A DNA stretch of 64,000 nucleotides from Nymphalis io (GCF_905147045.1 NC_065898.1:2976001-3040000), one strand, 5' to 3'; positions 47,801 to 58,854 are shown, counted from the stretch's first letter. Notes: generated by a model from the sequence alone, not told the origin. Numbers and translations are program-made.

Positions 47801-50800
47801 GTTTTATAAAAACGAATTCTGTGATCTGTTTCACGGAAGCCGGATTTTTATATTCCGAAAACAAAAGCGAATTTAAATTAAAACCATAATGTGTAGCGTT
47901 TAAGTAAACTTATGAATAAACATTTTGTCTTTTAATGAAACATAATAAAACATTGCCCCGCCTGTGAATTTTAAAAATTATTCCGTGAACTGTTCGTAAT
48001 ATTTTGCACGCGTGTTGTAGAGCTATTGTCTTTGATTACTTAGGTACAATAAATTTTTATTTTACTTTAAGCGTCTTTGTGATTAATATCACAAAGACAT
48101 GTTTTTTAACGATAGTTGGAATGCTGAAGATTAAATTAGACACTAAAGATGAAATCAGACGGCTCCTATTTTGTCCATTTAGCTCTTTCACACAAAGTGA
48201 CAAGTCTTAAAAAGAAAATGAAAATAAATTGAACAAATTAATTCATTACTGAACCGATCCAACATGTTGGATATTATTAGATAAGATATATCCGGAATAG
48301 AAATGAATATTCACTCGAGTGAACGTTCTTTGGAGTGAATGTGTCTGATATCACCTTAATGATATTTTGAGTATTTTATATAAGAACTCGCTTCGTATAT
48401 CACTCTTCAAATGCGTTCGGTGGTGCGTTATTTTGATCTGTATATCCTTTTATATGTTTTAATTATTAGAGTCATTGTCGCCTATCCTCGTAACAATTGC
48501 TTACTTACTGTAATTATGTCCAGTGTTTCAGTAATTTCAGTGTTAATTCGTTAATCGTTAAGTACGTCGCTTGCTAGAAGTTAATAGTTACAGGGATCGT
48601 TGAAGAATGAGGCGAAAATTGAAATAGTTTCTATTTTTATACAATTTTACTATATGCCTAAATTTTTCTTAATACTACTATATAAATAGTAGTATATTGG
48701 TGGTAGGGTTTTGTGCAAGCTCAGTAGGTACCACTCACTCATCACATATCCTACCGCCGAACATCTAATTTTTAGTATTGTGTTCCGGTTTAATGGGTGA
48801 ATAAGCCAGTGTAACTAAGGACACAAGATACATAACATCTTAGTTCCCAAGGGTTTTTCGAGAGGCGCTGCTGACCACTTATCATCAGGGGCCACATTTG
48901 CCAGTCTGTCTCCATATATTCAATAAAATGAAATATATTAATTTAACCTTTTTTTTCGAAATGTGTAACTAGTGGCTAAAGGAACAGACCAAGAAATACC
49001 AACATGCTACATTAACATAACTGAATACGGTAAATATATACATAAAGCACCTAATTGTTTTTTATATAATATATTTTATGAATATTTGAAAAAAAAATAC
49101 TTACATAAATATCGTTTTAGATAAAATATATGTTAATAAATCGATTACTAAATATCCAGAGGAATATCCAGAAGTGAGTACAGGAGGATATTATCGTCCA
49201 AAAAATTGCAAGTCCAGACATAAGGTTGCTATTTTAGTACCGTACAGGTAAGTGAGATCTCAAACAAACAAACTATTCAACTATTTTTCGCATTTTTAAT
49301 ATAAATAAGTACCAAACTCACAAAGTGAGATAATTAGGATTTTATGTCTTAACAATTAACCGATTATCATAAAATTTAGCATACACGTCACGGGTACAAA
49401 AACGAACATAGGGTACCTGATACCTGCCTGCTCCCATTACACGCAGACAAGTTGTGTGGGGTTGCTTAACTTGTTGTTATGTCCTTAAAGCAAAACGTCA
49501 GGAGCCACTCATCCAGTATATGATCAAACTAAATTAATACTAATAATAATAATATCCTAGGCCATTTTTCACACACGGCCATCTGATTCCAAATTAAGCT
49601 TGTACAGAGCTTGTACTATGGAAACCAGACAACTGATATACTATTTTTTTGTAAATACATACTTATATAGATAAATTCGTTTATCAATACTTACATACTA
49701 ATATTATAAAGAGGAAAGATTTGTTTGGTTTTAATATATTTATTATGAAACTCTTGAACCGATTTTAATAATAATTATTACACCATTTTAGTATGTACAT
49801 ATGTATGTACTCGTATAGTCATCGTCGAAACCGAGGGCACAGTTGTAAATAATACAAAAAACATTACATTGTATTGAATTGTATTCAGAATTCATTATTC
49901 ATTCATATTCACAGCAAATAGATATCTCGGGCGAATATATAGGGGGCTCCATTTTACTTTTCCAGTACCATACTCCTTAATCCTAATTATCGATATTTTA
50001 TCATATTAATACCTATACTTACCGGAGAAATATCATTATCCTTGACATTGTTATTGGCATCATCGGGATTTAATGCGAGCATTCATTTTTTATTATTTTT
50101 TCATTAAAAATAAATATTTAATAATGTAATTCTCTATATGTACATATCATATGACAATTTGAATGTGTTTTAACTAGTAAATGTCGATTTCATCGTCAAC
50201 TTATCTATTCTATTCTGTTCTTATAAAAAAAAAAAAAATTATCTTTTATACGGGTTAAATATCTTTATAAAGTATGTAAATGTTTGAGTGAACGGCGCTT
50301 AAAATTGCAAATTCAGTAGCAATAGTCTCCTTACAATAAAAGGAAGCGGCAGGAAAAATCTTTTGAGTCTTTCTAGCGTTGTATAGAGCTTACATAATGG
50401 CCTCCATTTTGAATAGTGAATGTTTCATCATGAAGAATACAATTCTCGATTTGATACTGAAATTTGAATGCAAGCTTAACATAACAGACTCTTTTATCTA
50501 AGTTTAAAAAGTTTTTTTTTTTGGTTTGTATTGGGCACAGAACACTGACACAGAAATCTAAACGAATAGATTTCTGTGTCATTCGGACTGATTATGAATT
50601 TTAATGTTCTTTTTATTGTTGTCAAAAGGTGAATGAGCAAATGCCGTCAAATACTTTGCCACAACTGGTAATAAGATAGACGTAGTTATGACCTTTTTGT
50701 TTTTTATTACACACATTCGGTTCATTGACCGAAAAAAACAACTATTATATATTATACTATTTATTATATTAAAACATATAGTACAAGTATACGCGCAATA

Positions 50801-53800
50801 CTTGTACTATATATAATTAAATATGTCAATAAATCATGTATAACAGTGTTAATCCTAGCATATAAAAATAATATAACGTTAAGACGCCCCTTTTTCTCGA
50901 AGATAGAGTGTATTCGTTATCACATTATAAATAATGATAGGTAAACGTTTGTAATAATTATCATTAAAACTAAGCCACTACATTAGCCCGTATTGTAAGC
51001 TTTTGGCACTTGACCCAGAAATTACGACTCTTTCAGAAATCATCAAATCATTTCAGATGTTTTAGCTACATTCGTTTTCATTTTGGAAAATGGGTTTGTG
51101 AAAATTTTAAAATCGATATGAAAATTTGCAGCAGCCCACGAAATATAACGAATGGTTTGAAATATTCTATCCCTATCGCATTTATGATAAACTAGACAAT
51201 TATGTTATATAGTATAAGCACTGTTGTATTGATAACAAACATCAACAGTACCTAACTTATAAAAAATATTCTGCATAAGTTACTTTTTGTGAGGGGTATT
51301 ATTGCTGTTAATTAAACCGCGAAAATATTAATTTAAATGTCTGTGTTTCCATCCGTTTGGTTGTTTGTTTATCTCTCCGTCAATACAATACGTTTTAATA
51401 AAATTCAGCTTGTTTACTGATGTTCAATATTGGATCAATAAAGTATTGACATTACCGAAAACAGATTCGTATTATAGTAAATATAAATTTGCCTTTTTAT
51501 TTTGAGATTCAGCAACAGCAGGTTATTTAATATTTGTGATATCAACATTATATTTTTGTTTTTATTTTACAGGCACCGTATAAAACACTTGTTTATATTT
51601 CTCTACAATATTCACCCTTTCCTTATAAGGCAAAAATTGGAATATAGGATATTTGTTATTGAGCAAAAAGGTAAGGGCATACATATAAGTTAAAGGATTA
51701 TACTATAATATGTTAAGTTAAATTTTGTTTATTCTAATATATAACCCAAATTTAATTCACAACAGCTTCAAGTATATTAACTTTTTCAACTCAGGCACAG
51801 ATGTTTTCAATAGAGGCAAGCTTTTCAACGCAGGTTTTGTTGAGATCAAAAAGTATGGTAAATGGCGCTGCGTAATATTCCATGATGTGGACTTGTTACC
51901 CTTGGACAATAGGATATTGTATTCATGCCCGACTTGGCCAAGACACATGTGCGCAACAGTTGTGGAAGTTAAGAAGTGATTTTTTTAAATTTTTTTTTTA
52001 AAGTAAGATCAAAATGGTTGAGTATCTTTTCATATCTAATAAAAATAATTGAAATAGGACATGAAATCTTAAAAAAACTTTTTTTTTATGGAACAGATAG
52101 GTGATTGGGCAGATGAACCGCTTGAAGGTAACCACTTCCCATAGACATTGACGATGTAAGAAATAATAAGTATCCTTACTTGGCTATTGCGCCACCAACT
52201 TTGGGAGCTAAGATGATATACCGCTTGTGCTTGTAGTTATACTGGCTCACTCACTCTTTAAAACACAGAATACAACAATACTAATTATTGCTGCTTGGCA
52301 TTAGAATATTTCATGAGTACCCACCCAGACGGGCTTACATAGTCTTACCACCAAGTAAATAATATAAATAATCTTGAAAGTCTGTCTATAACAATTTTAT
52401 TGGCGAAAATGCCTTCATGCAAGTCACTCTGGGTACGTAGCATTTTAATTCCTATGGGTGACATTTAAGTTGCAAGAAATGGTATATATATTTTTACTAA
52501 TAATTGATAATATTTATATATAATATTTAGTGGTAATATTTAGTGGTAAGAACGCGTGAATCTTAACCGATGATCGTGGGTTCAAACCCGGGCAAGCACC
52601 ACTGAATTTTCATGTGCTTAATTTGTGATTATAATTCATCTCGTGCTTTACGGTGAAGGAAAACATCGTGAGGAAACCTGCATGTGTCTAATTTCACTGA
52701 AATTCTGCCACATGTGTATTCTATCAACTCTCATTGGAGCAGCGTGGTGGAATAAGCTCAAACCTTCTCCTCAAAAAAAGAGGAGAGGAGGCCTTTAGCC
52801 CAGCAGTAGGACATTCACAGGCTGTTACGGTATTGTAAATGTAATGGGACTATTTTTCCAGTCCAAAATTTCGATCTTTATTCGGTGGCGTTTCTTCTAT
52901 GGAAATGCATCAGTTCCAACAAGTCAATGGATATTCCAATTTATATTGGGGTTGGGGGGGAGAAGACAACGATTTGTTCTGGAGGTTTGTCTAATTGATT
53001 AATTTATAAAAGTATGTAAACTAAATGTGTATAATGATTTATAGGCAAAACAAATTACAAAGCCATATTATTTTTTTTAAATATTTTTAATAATATATTT
53101 ATATTCGCCGGGAGGGCAAATGACTCTACTCCACCTGATGGTAAGTGGTAGTAGAGTCCAAACGCGACGACGGCCAGTACAGACGGGAAAAACGTTCTGC
53201 ACTAGCCGCCTTCGCCTTGCCGGCCCGCAAGATGTCTCTTCACGCCTCGTGGTGGAATAAGCTCCAAACCTTCTCCTCAAAAAAAGAGGAGAGGAGGCCT
53301 TTAGCCCAGCAGTGGGATATTCACAGGCTGTTACGGTATTGTAAATGTAATGGGACTATTTTTTTAGTCCAAAATTTCAACAAATCACACAAATTTTTAC
53401 ATTAAGAAAATGTTATTATAATTTTTATATCTAATTTATTTTGTTTTAAGTTATTGTTAAGATTATTTTGGATAAATAAGAGAAAACACATTGCTACAAG
53501 ATACAATACATACAATAATTTAATATAAATAAATGAAATATGTATGAATAGCTAAAACAAACATTAAACTTTGGTTTATGACACAATAGATATATAGCAT
53601 AAATATATAGCATTTATATGAAACCGAATGAACTGTTTCCGAAAATTGACCTAGTTAAATAAAAATTAACGTATATTATTTATTACGTTTATAAAATGCA
53701 TGTTTGGTAAGTAATTTTATTTCTAGGATTCGAGCTACAGGCTTACCATTAGTGAGAAATCGTAAAGACATCGCTCGATATACAACTCTTAAGCATTCAG

Positions 53801-55389
53801 AACAAGCTCCGAATCGTCTACGGTGAGTTACTATACGTATTTTAATCCTTAGTGAAGCTTGGTCCGAGCCCGTCTTTGTAGTGTCGTATCGGTGTTCTGT
53901 GGTAACTTATAAAAGTACCCATAAGGCTTTAGACAGTTGACCACATAGTAAATTTCTTTAATTTTTATTTTACTGTTGCTTATGCATTTATAGTACCCGT
54001 CAATAAATATTGCACGTCGAGCATTGAAAAGAGACAATCGATTAATTTCGGCTTCGTAGAGCGTTATCTCTGTCGCATAAAACACTAACAGCCCGGTATC
54101 TATTAGGATTTGTTAAAAATAGTTATGAGTTTCAAATACACCAATCCTTTTTATAAGTTGTCTTTAGATTATAGAAAAATAAAATAAAACTAACATTTTT
54201 CTATCATGTTGATGTTTTTTTTTTGAAAGTTTCAGGTGTAGTATATATAACAAACACCATTATGGCTATTGTTAAAATTACAAATCTTTTAGTCATTTAA
54301 ATTCTCAATTTATTCTACTTCTTCCATTCCACTATGTGTGCTCTCAATGAGGTCAATGTCATTGTCACTATATCATATCAGCTATATTTATCACAAAGTA
54401 TATCAGTGTAATTGTCTAATTAGTCTTGAATTATTCGATATTCATTTTCACATTTGATGGCACTAATCGGAAACCTTTATTCATTCTTCAGCCCCGATCA
54501 TGTTTACTTTTTCAGTCAATAATTTTTACTGTAATTAAATTCATATCCACGTTTCTAGCGACCATATATTTTCAATTGGATTAAAATCCGGATGATGTGG
54601 TGGCAATCGCAACACAATGTGCACATGTTATGTACCTTATAAAAAACACGGTGTTCGATCAAAATAAGTCAATAATTAAAACGAAATTATCCTCCAGCTT
54701 CGTTTATTTGTATTTGTATTCAACATTTCTCTGTCCCGTGAGTCACATAAGACTCGTGGTTTCTTCTTTATATATTTTGTCTGTTATTTGGACGGAAAGT
54801 AGTTTATTTTTGATCAATATTAATCTTGGATTTCCAATTAAATCATGGCTACACCAATGGTGGCATAGAGTAATTAATGTCAGCGTTATCGTTTATCAGT
54901 CTAACGCTCTCGTAATATTTTAGTGTGGAGAATTAACAGATGCCAAATAGAATGAAATATGTTATCAATAGTTGTAACGCTCTGTACTCTTATCTAATGC
55001 GAACTAAAATGTAACCATACACTAATGTAATTATCTACCCGAGTGACAGTTTATTTTTATTTATATACTCATATTTACTTTCAATGCTTTTAATAAACCT
55101 TCGTCGTTGTTAATCATCGTCTGGGTATTATCCAGGAGGTCTTGCAGGAAGACACAATTACGACAAAAATGGGATTTATAGCCGTTTTTATTTATTTATT
55201 TTTAGATTTGCACTGCTATCAACAACAACGCAACGTTATAGAAAAGACGGAATTTCAAGTTTGAAGTATAAAGTGGAATCGGTCACGATGCATCATCTTC
55301 ACACTCATATTATTGTTGACATAAATCCTGATAAAAAAAATACTACAAAAATTATATCACGATGGATTAACTCCAGTTATCTTGAATAA
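44841..55389 (+). CDS. beta4GalNAcT: Beta-1,4-N-acetylgalactosaminyltransferase (GT7 family), 9 exons, 384 aa
   Basis: Exons: 44841-44904, 45715-45939, 48973-49029, 49121-49247, 51573-51670, 51795-51975, 52862-52984, 53727-53822 and 55206-55389. Phase is kept at every junction; the donor at 51976 (AA|GTGATT) is weak but required by frame. The product is a type II Golgi protein with one membrane span near 43-65, a short stem, then the catalytic domain: GGYYRP, HKVAILVPYR, HPFLIRQKLEYRIFVIEQ, FNRGKLFNAGF, the metal-binding DVD at 221-223, and WGWGGEDND at 280-288 (acceptor and base). Leu257, just before FGG, occupies the position of bovine B4GALT1 Tyr289. A small residue there favours UDP-GalNAc, so it probably makes GalNAc-beta1,4-GlcNAc (LacdiNAc) on glycans or glycolipids. 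Thr312 replaces the usual Met that binds Mn. Confidence 0.93.
45240..45320 (+). repeat. tRNA-like SINE head remnant in intron 1
   Basis: 'tagcttggcggtaagagggt' then 'aaagtcgcgagatcgatatt' and 'cgcggctgg' reads like a diverged tRNA-derived SINE head (A and B boxes). It lies in a 60-codon open frame that I therefore do not call an exon. Confidence 0.45.
45960..46225 (+). repeat. Diverged SINE family 1 copy in intron 2
   Basis: 'actcacccttcaaactggaa' and a terminal 'ggtatccacccaggtgagcc' are retained; the remainder is diverged. Confidence 0.6.
46292..46337 (+). other. Possible cryptic or poison exon in intron 2
   Basis: A 46-base segment between a good acceptor (tttatttttag) and a near-perfect donor (AAA|GTAAGT). 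It is open in the phase used by the preceding exon, but splicing it to the exon at 48973 gives a stop codon after two codons. Either it is unused, or inclusion would trigger nonsense-mediated decay. Confidence 0.3.
46380..46620 (-). repeat. SINE family 3 copy (tRNA-derived), intron 2
   Basis: 'cacacggccatctgatccca', 'ggacaaacagacatgtacac' and 'acaaccttcggcgtgaatgg', ending 'caacgggcccgtcaa'. On the minus strand the head has an A box (TGGTTGGTAGATACTTGCC) and a B box (TGTGGGTTCG). Confidence 0.8.
46718..47686 (-). mobile_element. R1-like LINE fragment, second family, 5'-truncated, with target duplications
   Basis: Flanked by ttgacagaacacca (46718-46731) and ttgatagaacacca (47673-47686), a 14-base target duplication with one mismatch. 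A T-run at 46735-46746 is the poly(A) tail. The coding end on the minus strand (about 47670-47121) has RT C-terminal sequence (HWRALATWRDRLCEERYA) and a CHHCGADRDTAQH finger. A frame break separates the two parts. The 3' UTR matches the fragment at 57256-57553. A 39-base piece of a nearby SINE is embedded at 47039-47077. Confidence 0.85.
47687..48697. other. AT-rich intron sequence with a small hairpin
   Basis: Nothing recognised apart from a perfect 11-bp inverted repeat at 48073-48098 (gtctttgtgat / atcacaaagac). Confidence 0.4.
48698..48905 (-). repeat. SINE family 1 copy in intron 2
   Basis: Minus orientation: 'tggtggtagggttttgtgca', 'aagccagtgtaactaaggac', 'cataacatcttagttcccaa'. Ends close to the exon at 48973. 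Confidence 0.75.
49545..49680 (-). repeat. SINE family 3 copy, 3' part, intron 4
   Basis: Begins with (aat)n then 'atcctaggccatttttcaca'; shares 'ggaaaccagacaactgatat' with other copies. The tRNA head is absent. Confidence 0.75.
49690..50540. other. Intron 4, RTE-like scraps and AT-rich sequence
   Basis: 'tactaatattataaagagga' and 'cttgaaccgattttaataat' near 49695-49775 recall RTE-type LINE sequence. The rest is unassigned. Confidence 0.4.
50546..50581. repeat. Perfect 14-bp inverted repeat with 8-base loop
   Basis: The arms tgacacagaaatct and agatttctgtgtca are exact reverse complements, in intron 4. Confidence 0.85.
50776..50812. repeat. Perfect 15-bp inverted repeat with 7-base loop
   Basis: The arms atatagtacaagtat and atacttgtactatat are exact reverse complements around acgcgca. 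It lies about 200 bases from the previous hairpin. Confidence 0.85.
52083..52372 (+). repeat. SINE family 1 copy in intron 6
   Basis: A nearly full copy: 'ataggtgattgggcagatga', 'cccatagacattgacgatgt', 'actggctcactcactcttta' and the 'gagtacccacccagacgggc' end. Confidence 0.8.
52535..52835 (+). repeat. SINE family 2 copy in intron 6
   Basis: Plus orientation, ending about 26 bases before exon 7. A box in 'gtggtaagaacgcgtgaatc', B box 'gggttcaaacccgggc', then the conserved 'aaaacatcgtgaggaaacct' body. Confidence 0.9.
53088..53248 (-). repeat. Repeat family 5, second copy, intron 7
   Basis: Shares 'agtagagtccaaacgcg' and 'ccggcccgcaagatg' with 34190-34345. Confidence 0.75.
53249..53378 (+). 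repeat. Partial duplication of the SINE 3' end plus exon 7 acceptor
   Basis: Almost identical to 52745-52872. It contains the SINE family 2 tail, the following intron sequence (tacggtattgtaaatgtaat), a 3' splice-site-like 'tttttttag' and the first 11 bases of exon 7, then diverges. Because non-SINE sequence is included, this is a segmental copy and not an independent SINE insertion. Confidence 0.9.
54380..54625 (-). pseudogene. DDE (Tc1/mariner/IS630-type) transposase remnant, intron 8
   Basis: The minus strand at 54555-54616 reads VLRLPPHHPDFNPIENIWS, the very characteristic end of the DDE_3 transposase domain (P.L.P...NPIE..W) containing the third acidic residue. The frame breaks with a stop shortly after. 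No inverted terminal repeats were found, so only a small dead piece remains. Confidence 0.7.
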
Positions 55390-55390
55390 A
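55385..55390 (+). terminator. AATAAA overlapping the glycosyltransferase stop codon
   Basis: A poly(A) signal overlaps the TAA at 55387-55389. If used, the 3' UTR would be only about 20 bases; more distal signals may be the real ones. Confidence 0.3.
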
Positions 55391-56127
55391 AAAATATTAA
55401 GTTTAAATTGTTTCAATTATTTATTGTATTTCCAAAGTGTGCAATATATTATTAGTTTTACATCCCTATTTGAATATCGACCGCTTTACACCCTGCAGTC
55501 CTCGTGCATACGGTGTAGCAAAGTCATTTTAGCTGCCGCCTTCCACAGCCGTCGGAAAACCGGCAGGTACGAAAGGACCCCTACGCAGTCAGGATGTAGG
55601 AACCACGTTTCGAAATCTGCCTTTGTAATCGGAATCAATAGCATCCTTATGAATAATAATAATTGTTATGTAGATTGTATATTTACAAGATGTGCCATGT
55701 TAATATTTAAAACAATGAGCTTCATTTTTAGCAATTATTTGGTTACCTTTTAATAATGTAAGTAATATCTAGTATGATATTATGCTCTTTGATTATTTCC
55801 CTGACTTGAGACGCGGCCGCTGTGGCAAAGTATTAAGCGTTCCAAAATAAGTAAGTACATATTCCAATCGGCAAAGAAGTAAATATATATTATCTTCAAT
55901 TATACCATGTACTTCTCCACAATCTAGGACTAAGCCCTGAGTCTTTTTCTCCAGTCATTCCTTCCTTTTTGAAAATTGGGGTCCTACGGGGTCCAGTGGT
56001 AATTTAGATTTAATATATAAGAAGACTGAATGTAGTAGAAACTAGAACTTGATTAATCTATAAGCTAGACGCCTACATTAAGTCATTGTCAGATAGAAGA
56101 ATTAATTTTGGGCTATTTGCCCATAAT
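55391..56127. other. Intergenic or 3' UTR sequence, unassigned
   Basis: A 123-codon ORF (55382-55753) here shows no family features. Sequence near 55500-55620 is less AT-rich and might be old LINE coding debris, but no motif supports this. Confidence 0.35.
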
Positions 56128-56420
56128 GAGATGGCCTAGTGGTTAGAACGCGTGAATCTTAACCGATGATCGTAGGCTCAAACCTGGGCAAACACCATTG
56201 AATTTTCATGTGCTTAATTTGTGATTATAATTCATGTCGTGTTTGACGGTGAAGGAAAACATCGTGAGGAAACCTGCATGTGTCTAATTTCATGGAAATT
56301 ATGCCACATGTGTATTCTACAAACCCGCACCGGAGCAGCGTGGTGGAATAAGCTCCAAACCTTCTCCTCAAAACGGTGAGGAGGCCTTGGCCCAGTAGTG
56401 GGACATTAACAGGATGTTAT
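56128..56420 (+). repeat. SINE family 2 copy, full length
   Basis: Head 'gagatggcctagtggttaga' (A box), 'taggctcaaacctgggca' (B box region), the conserved body, and the end 'ttggcccagtagtgggacat'. Confidence 0.9.
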
Positions 56421-56767
56421 TTTTACTTTACCATAATGCATGAGATTTCGCTAATCATTTTTAATTTGAAGATTCTTTAAATCTTTCTCATCGTTTTCTT
56501 TTAAACAGGCACGTGTAATGAACTCTTCTCCCAAAACTCATTTGAATTGGTTTTATTTTTGAATTGCAAATTATGTGCTTATATGCTAATTTGGATAACT
56601 AATAGTGAAAAGTGGTCTCAATCATCAGTCTAATAGGCTGAAACTCGTTTTATTAAAGTGATAATAATAATAGATACATCTGTACAGGGCCGAATGTAGA
56701 AGTCTAGAAGCCCTCGGTCAACTTAGGAGTGGAGGTCCCTAATTATTTTCCAATTAAGTTGAACAAT

Positions 56768-56995
56768 TTTTTTTTATAGAATAGACCACCTGATGGTAGT
56801 GGTCACTAATGTGCAAAAACATTGGCATTATAAGCAATGTTAATTTGTTAATATTGTTTTATGTTCTTGTGGCTGTAATTACACTGGCTTACTCACCCTT
56901 CAAACCGGAACACAACAATATCAAGTATTGCTGTTTTGCGGTAGAATATCTGATGAGTGGGTGGTACCTACCCAGACGAGCTTTGGGATGTTTTT
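56768..56995 (+). repeat. SINE family 1 copy
   Basis: 'accacctgatggtagtggtc', 'actggcttactcacccttca', 'cggaacacaacaatatcaag' and the end 'gagtgggtggtacctaccca', which shows the intact target sequence that the LINE at 1126-4302 entered in another copy. Confidence 0.85.
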
Positions 56996-57227
56996 TGTTT
57001 TATAAATTTCTATTAAGGTAGGGGGTAGGTCTTATGGAACCCCAGGGCTGTAAGGCCTTCCTTTAAAGCCGGCACTGTATTTGTAACACATTGACATCTT
57101 AAAACGTTTACTTAAAAATTCTGTGTTTTTATAAATAAATATGAAAAAAAAAATTAAAATCGTATGTCCTAAAATGTACAATTTATAATGATATATATAC
57201 CGACATTTTGCAAACATTTTAGAATGA

Positions 57228-57912
57228 CCGACTCGTTGATCTAGTGGCTTGATGTTGAGGGAGGAAGTTCATTCACAGACGGCCCTGTGAAGGACGGCAG
57301 CCGTGATGGCCTCGCGCTCTAGTACGCATTAGCGAGGAGTGCGGGGGGAAGGGGGGGGGGCAAAATTCACCACCGCCGAGCCACGAGTGGAGCAAAGCAC
57401 TGGAGAGGCTGCGGGTGCGTTATATCAATACGATCCCGCAGCCTCGATCACGATCTCGCAACCAGCAGTGGGTAAGAATCCCACATAACCCGGTTCCACC
57501 CCCATAGGACCCGGGTACCTTTCTGAAGGTTTCCACTGCGAGACAAAAAAAAAAGTGGCTTGATGTAAGGCCACAGACCAATAGGTCTTGGGTTCAATTC
57601 CCAGGTCGGGCCAATTAAAAGTTATTGGGTTTTTCTGTCTGAAAAATGTCAGTAGCAGCCCGGAGTCTGGAAGTTGGAAGTGTGTACACTCCTCCTCGGA
57701 AAACACGTAAAGTCGTTGGTCCTGCACCTGAACTTTTTCCGGTCGTGTCGGATTGCCGTCCCATCGGATTATGAGAGTTAGGGAATAAAGAGTGCACCTG
57801 TGTTTGCGCACACAATTGTGCACTATAATATCTCCTGCGTCGTTGGCTAAACTCTCTTGAGATTGGCCAGCGTGGCCGAAATCGGTCTGAAGGACATTAT
57901 TATTATTATTAT
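57228..57912 (+). repeat. SINE family 4 copy (tRNA-derived), interrupted by a LINE fragment
   Basis: The head 'ctcgttgatctagtggcttg' is split from the rest by the LINE at 57256-57553. It resumes with 'aaggccacagaccaatagg' and a B box 'gggttcaattccca'. The body contains 'gtgtcggattgccgtcccat' and 'gcacacaattgtgcactata', and it ends in a (tta)n tail at about 57895-57912. Confidence 0.85.
57243..57566 (+). mobile_element. R1-like LINE 3' end fragment nested in a SINE, with target duplications
   Basis: The 57256-57553 core is the reverse of the 3' UTR family seen at 46740-47040 (compare 'gaaggtttccactgcg' before the A-run). It ends in poly(A) at 57545-57554 and is flanked by agtggcttgatgt at 57243-57255 and 57554-57566. 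No coding sequence is left. Confidence 0.85.
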
Positions 57913-58559
57913 TACATTTTAGAAATAGGAAAAATAAACTAAGTTTAAACATAGTATTTATGTATGCCTCATTATTACAAGCTAATTCCCTTTTCCAGCC
58001 GAAGCCGGGATAGATGTTAGCTAATAACGGATTTAAAAAAAAAACATATTATTCTTAATATAACACATTCCAGATTAATTTCAATCATAAAAGGGATGTA
58101 AAATACTTCTCACAAAATAAACTAACTTTGCTAGTTTGGTGACTTTATAACGTGATTACGTGTATAACTTTTACACAATGAACTTTTTAACATTTAAATG
58201 TTAATGAATAGAATATTACCTACAAATTTACTGAACATTGAAGTTATATTTAAATCCAAGATCTGCTTAAAACGAAACGTTTCCAATACAAGTACAGTGC
58301 TGCCAAGGTAATGCAGACTGCACATATCGAATTTTAGGATTATTCTATACAATGCAGATATTAATATTTATTAATCTATGTAAAGAGTTCATATTATAGA
58401 TGATTTTATCTTTTTGTGTGAATAGTAACATCAGCTTGAATATAATTTTAATAACTATTAAAAATGTTGAAATCTTGATCTCCCTAAAAAATTAACATAA
58501 TGTCAGGCAGATTATTATGCAAACATGGTATCATTGAGTCTGACTCTTCACTAAATGTC
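57913..58559. other. AT-rich intergenic sequence
   Basis: Nothing recognised. Confidence 0.4.
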
Positions 58560-58854
58560 AGTTGGATATTGCGGTTAGCGGTAGTAGGTGATCTTTTGGT
58601 GGATTTTCCGTGTTTTCTCTACTCATTTTCGCACTTTCACCATTTTTTTTAATGTTTATATTATTTAAAATTACTGAAACTTGTGATATATTTTTGGAAA
58701 AGTCAGTGTATGTTACTAAAATTTATAAATTTGGAATATAGTTGTTTATAGTCAAAGACAGGTAGTGTGTTTTTTGGACCGATTGGTTTTTTTGAGGAAA
58801 TTTGTACCAGTTTTGGCGCAAGTTTGTTTGAATCTGCAACAAATGGTTTAAAAG
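58560..58854 (+). promoter_or_regulatory. Possible promoter and 5' non-coding exon
   Basis: A stretch less AT-rich than its surroundings (gtcagttggatattgcggtt, then ctcattttcgcactttcacc) precedes a strong donor, AAAG|GTGAGT, at 58855. It may be the first exon of a plus-strand gene whose coding exons lie beyond the window. No coding exon downstream was found in the remaining 5 kb. Confidence 0.25.

Noticed and set aside
55382..55753. 123-codon ORF after the glycosyltransferase
   Set aside because: It starts inside the last exon in another frame and shows no domain or codon pattern.
57425..57952. 175-codon minus-strand ORF
   Set aside because: It is the translation of a SINE with a nested LINE fragment and has no protein family signal.
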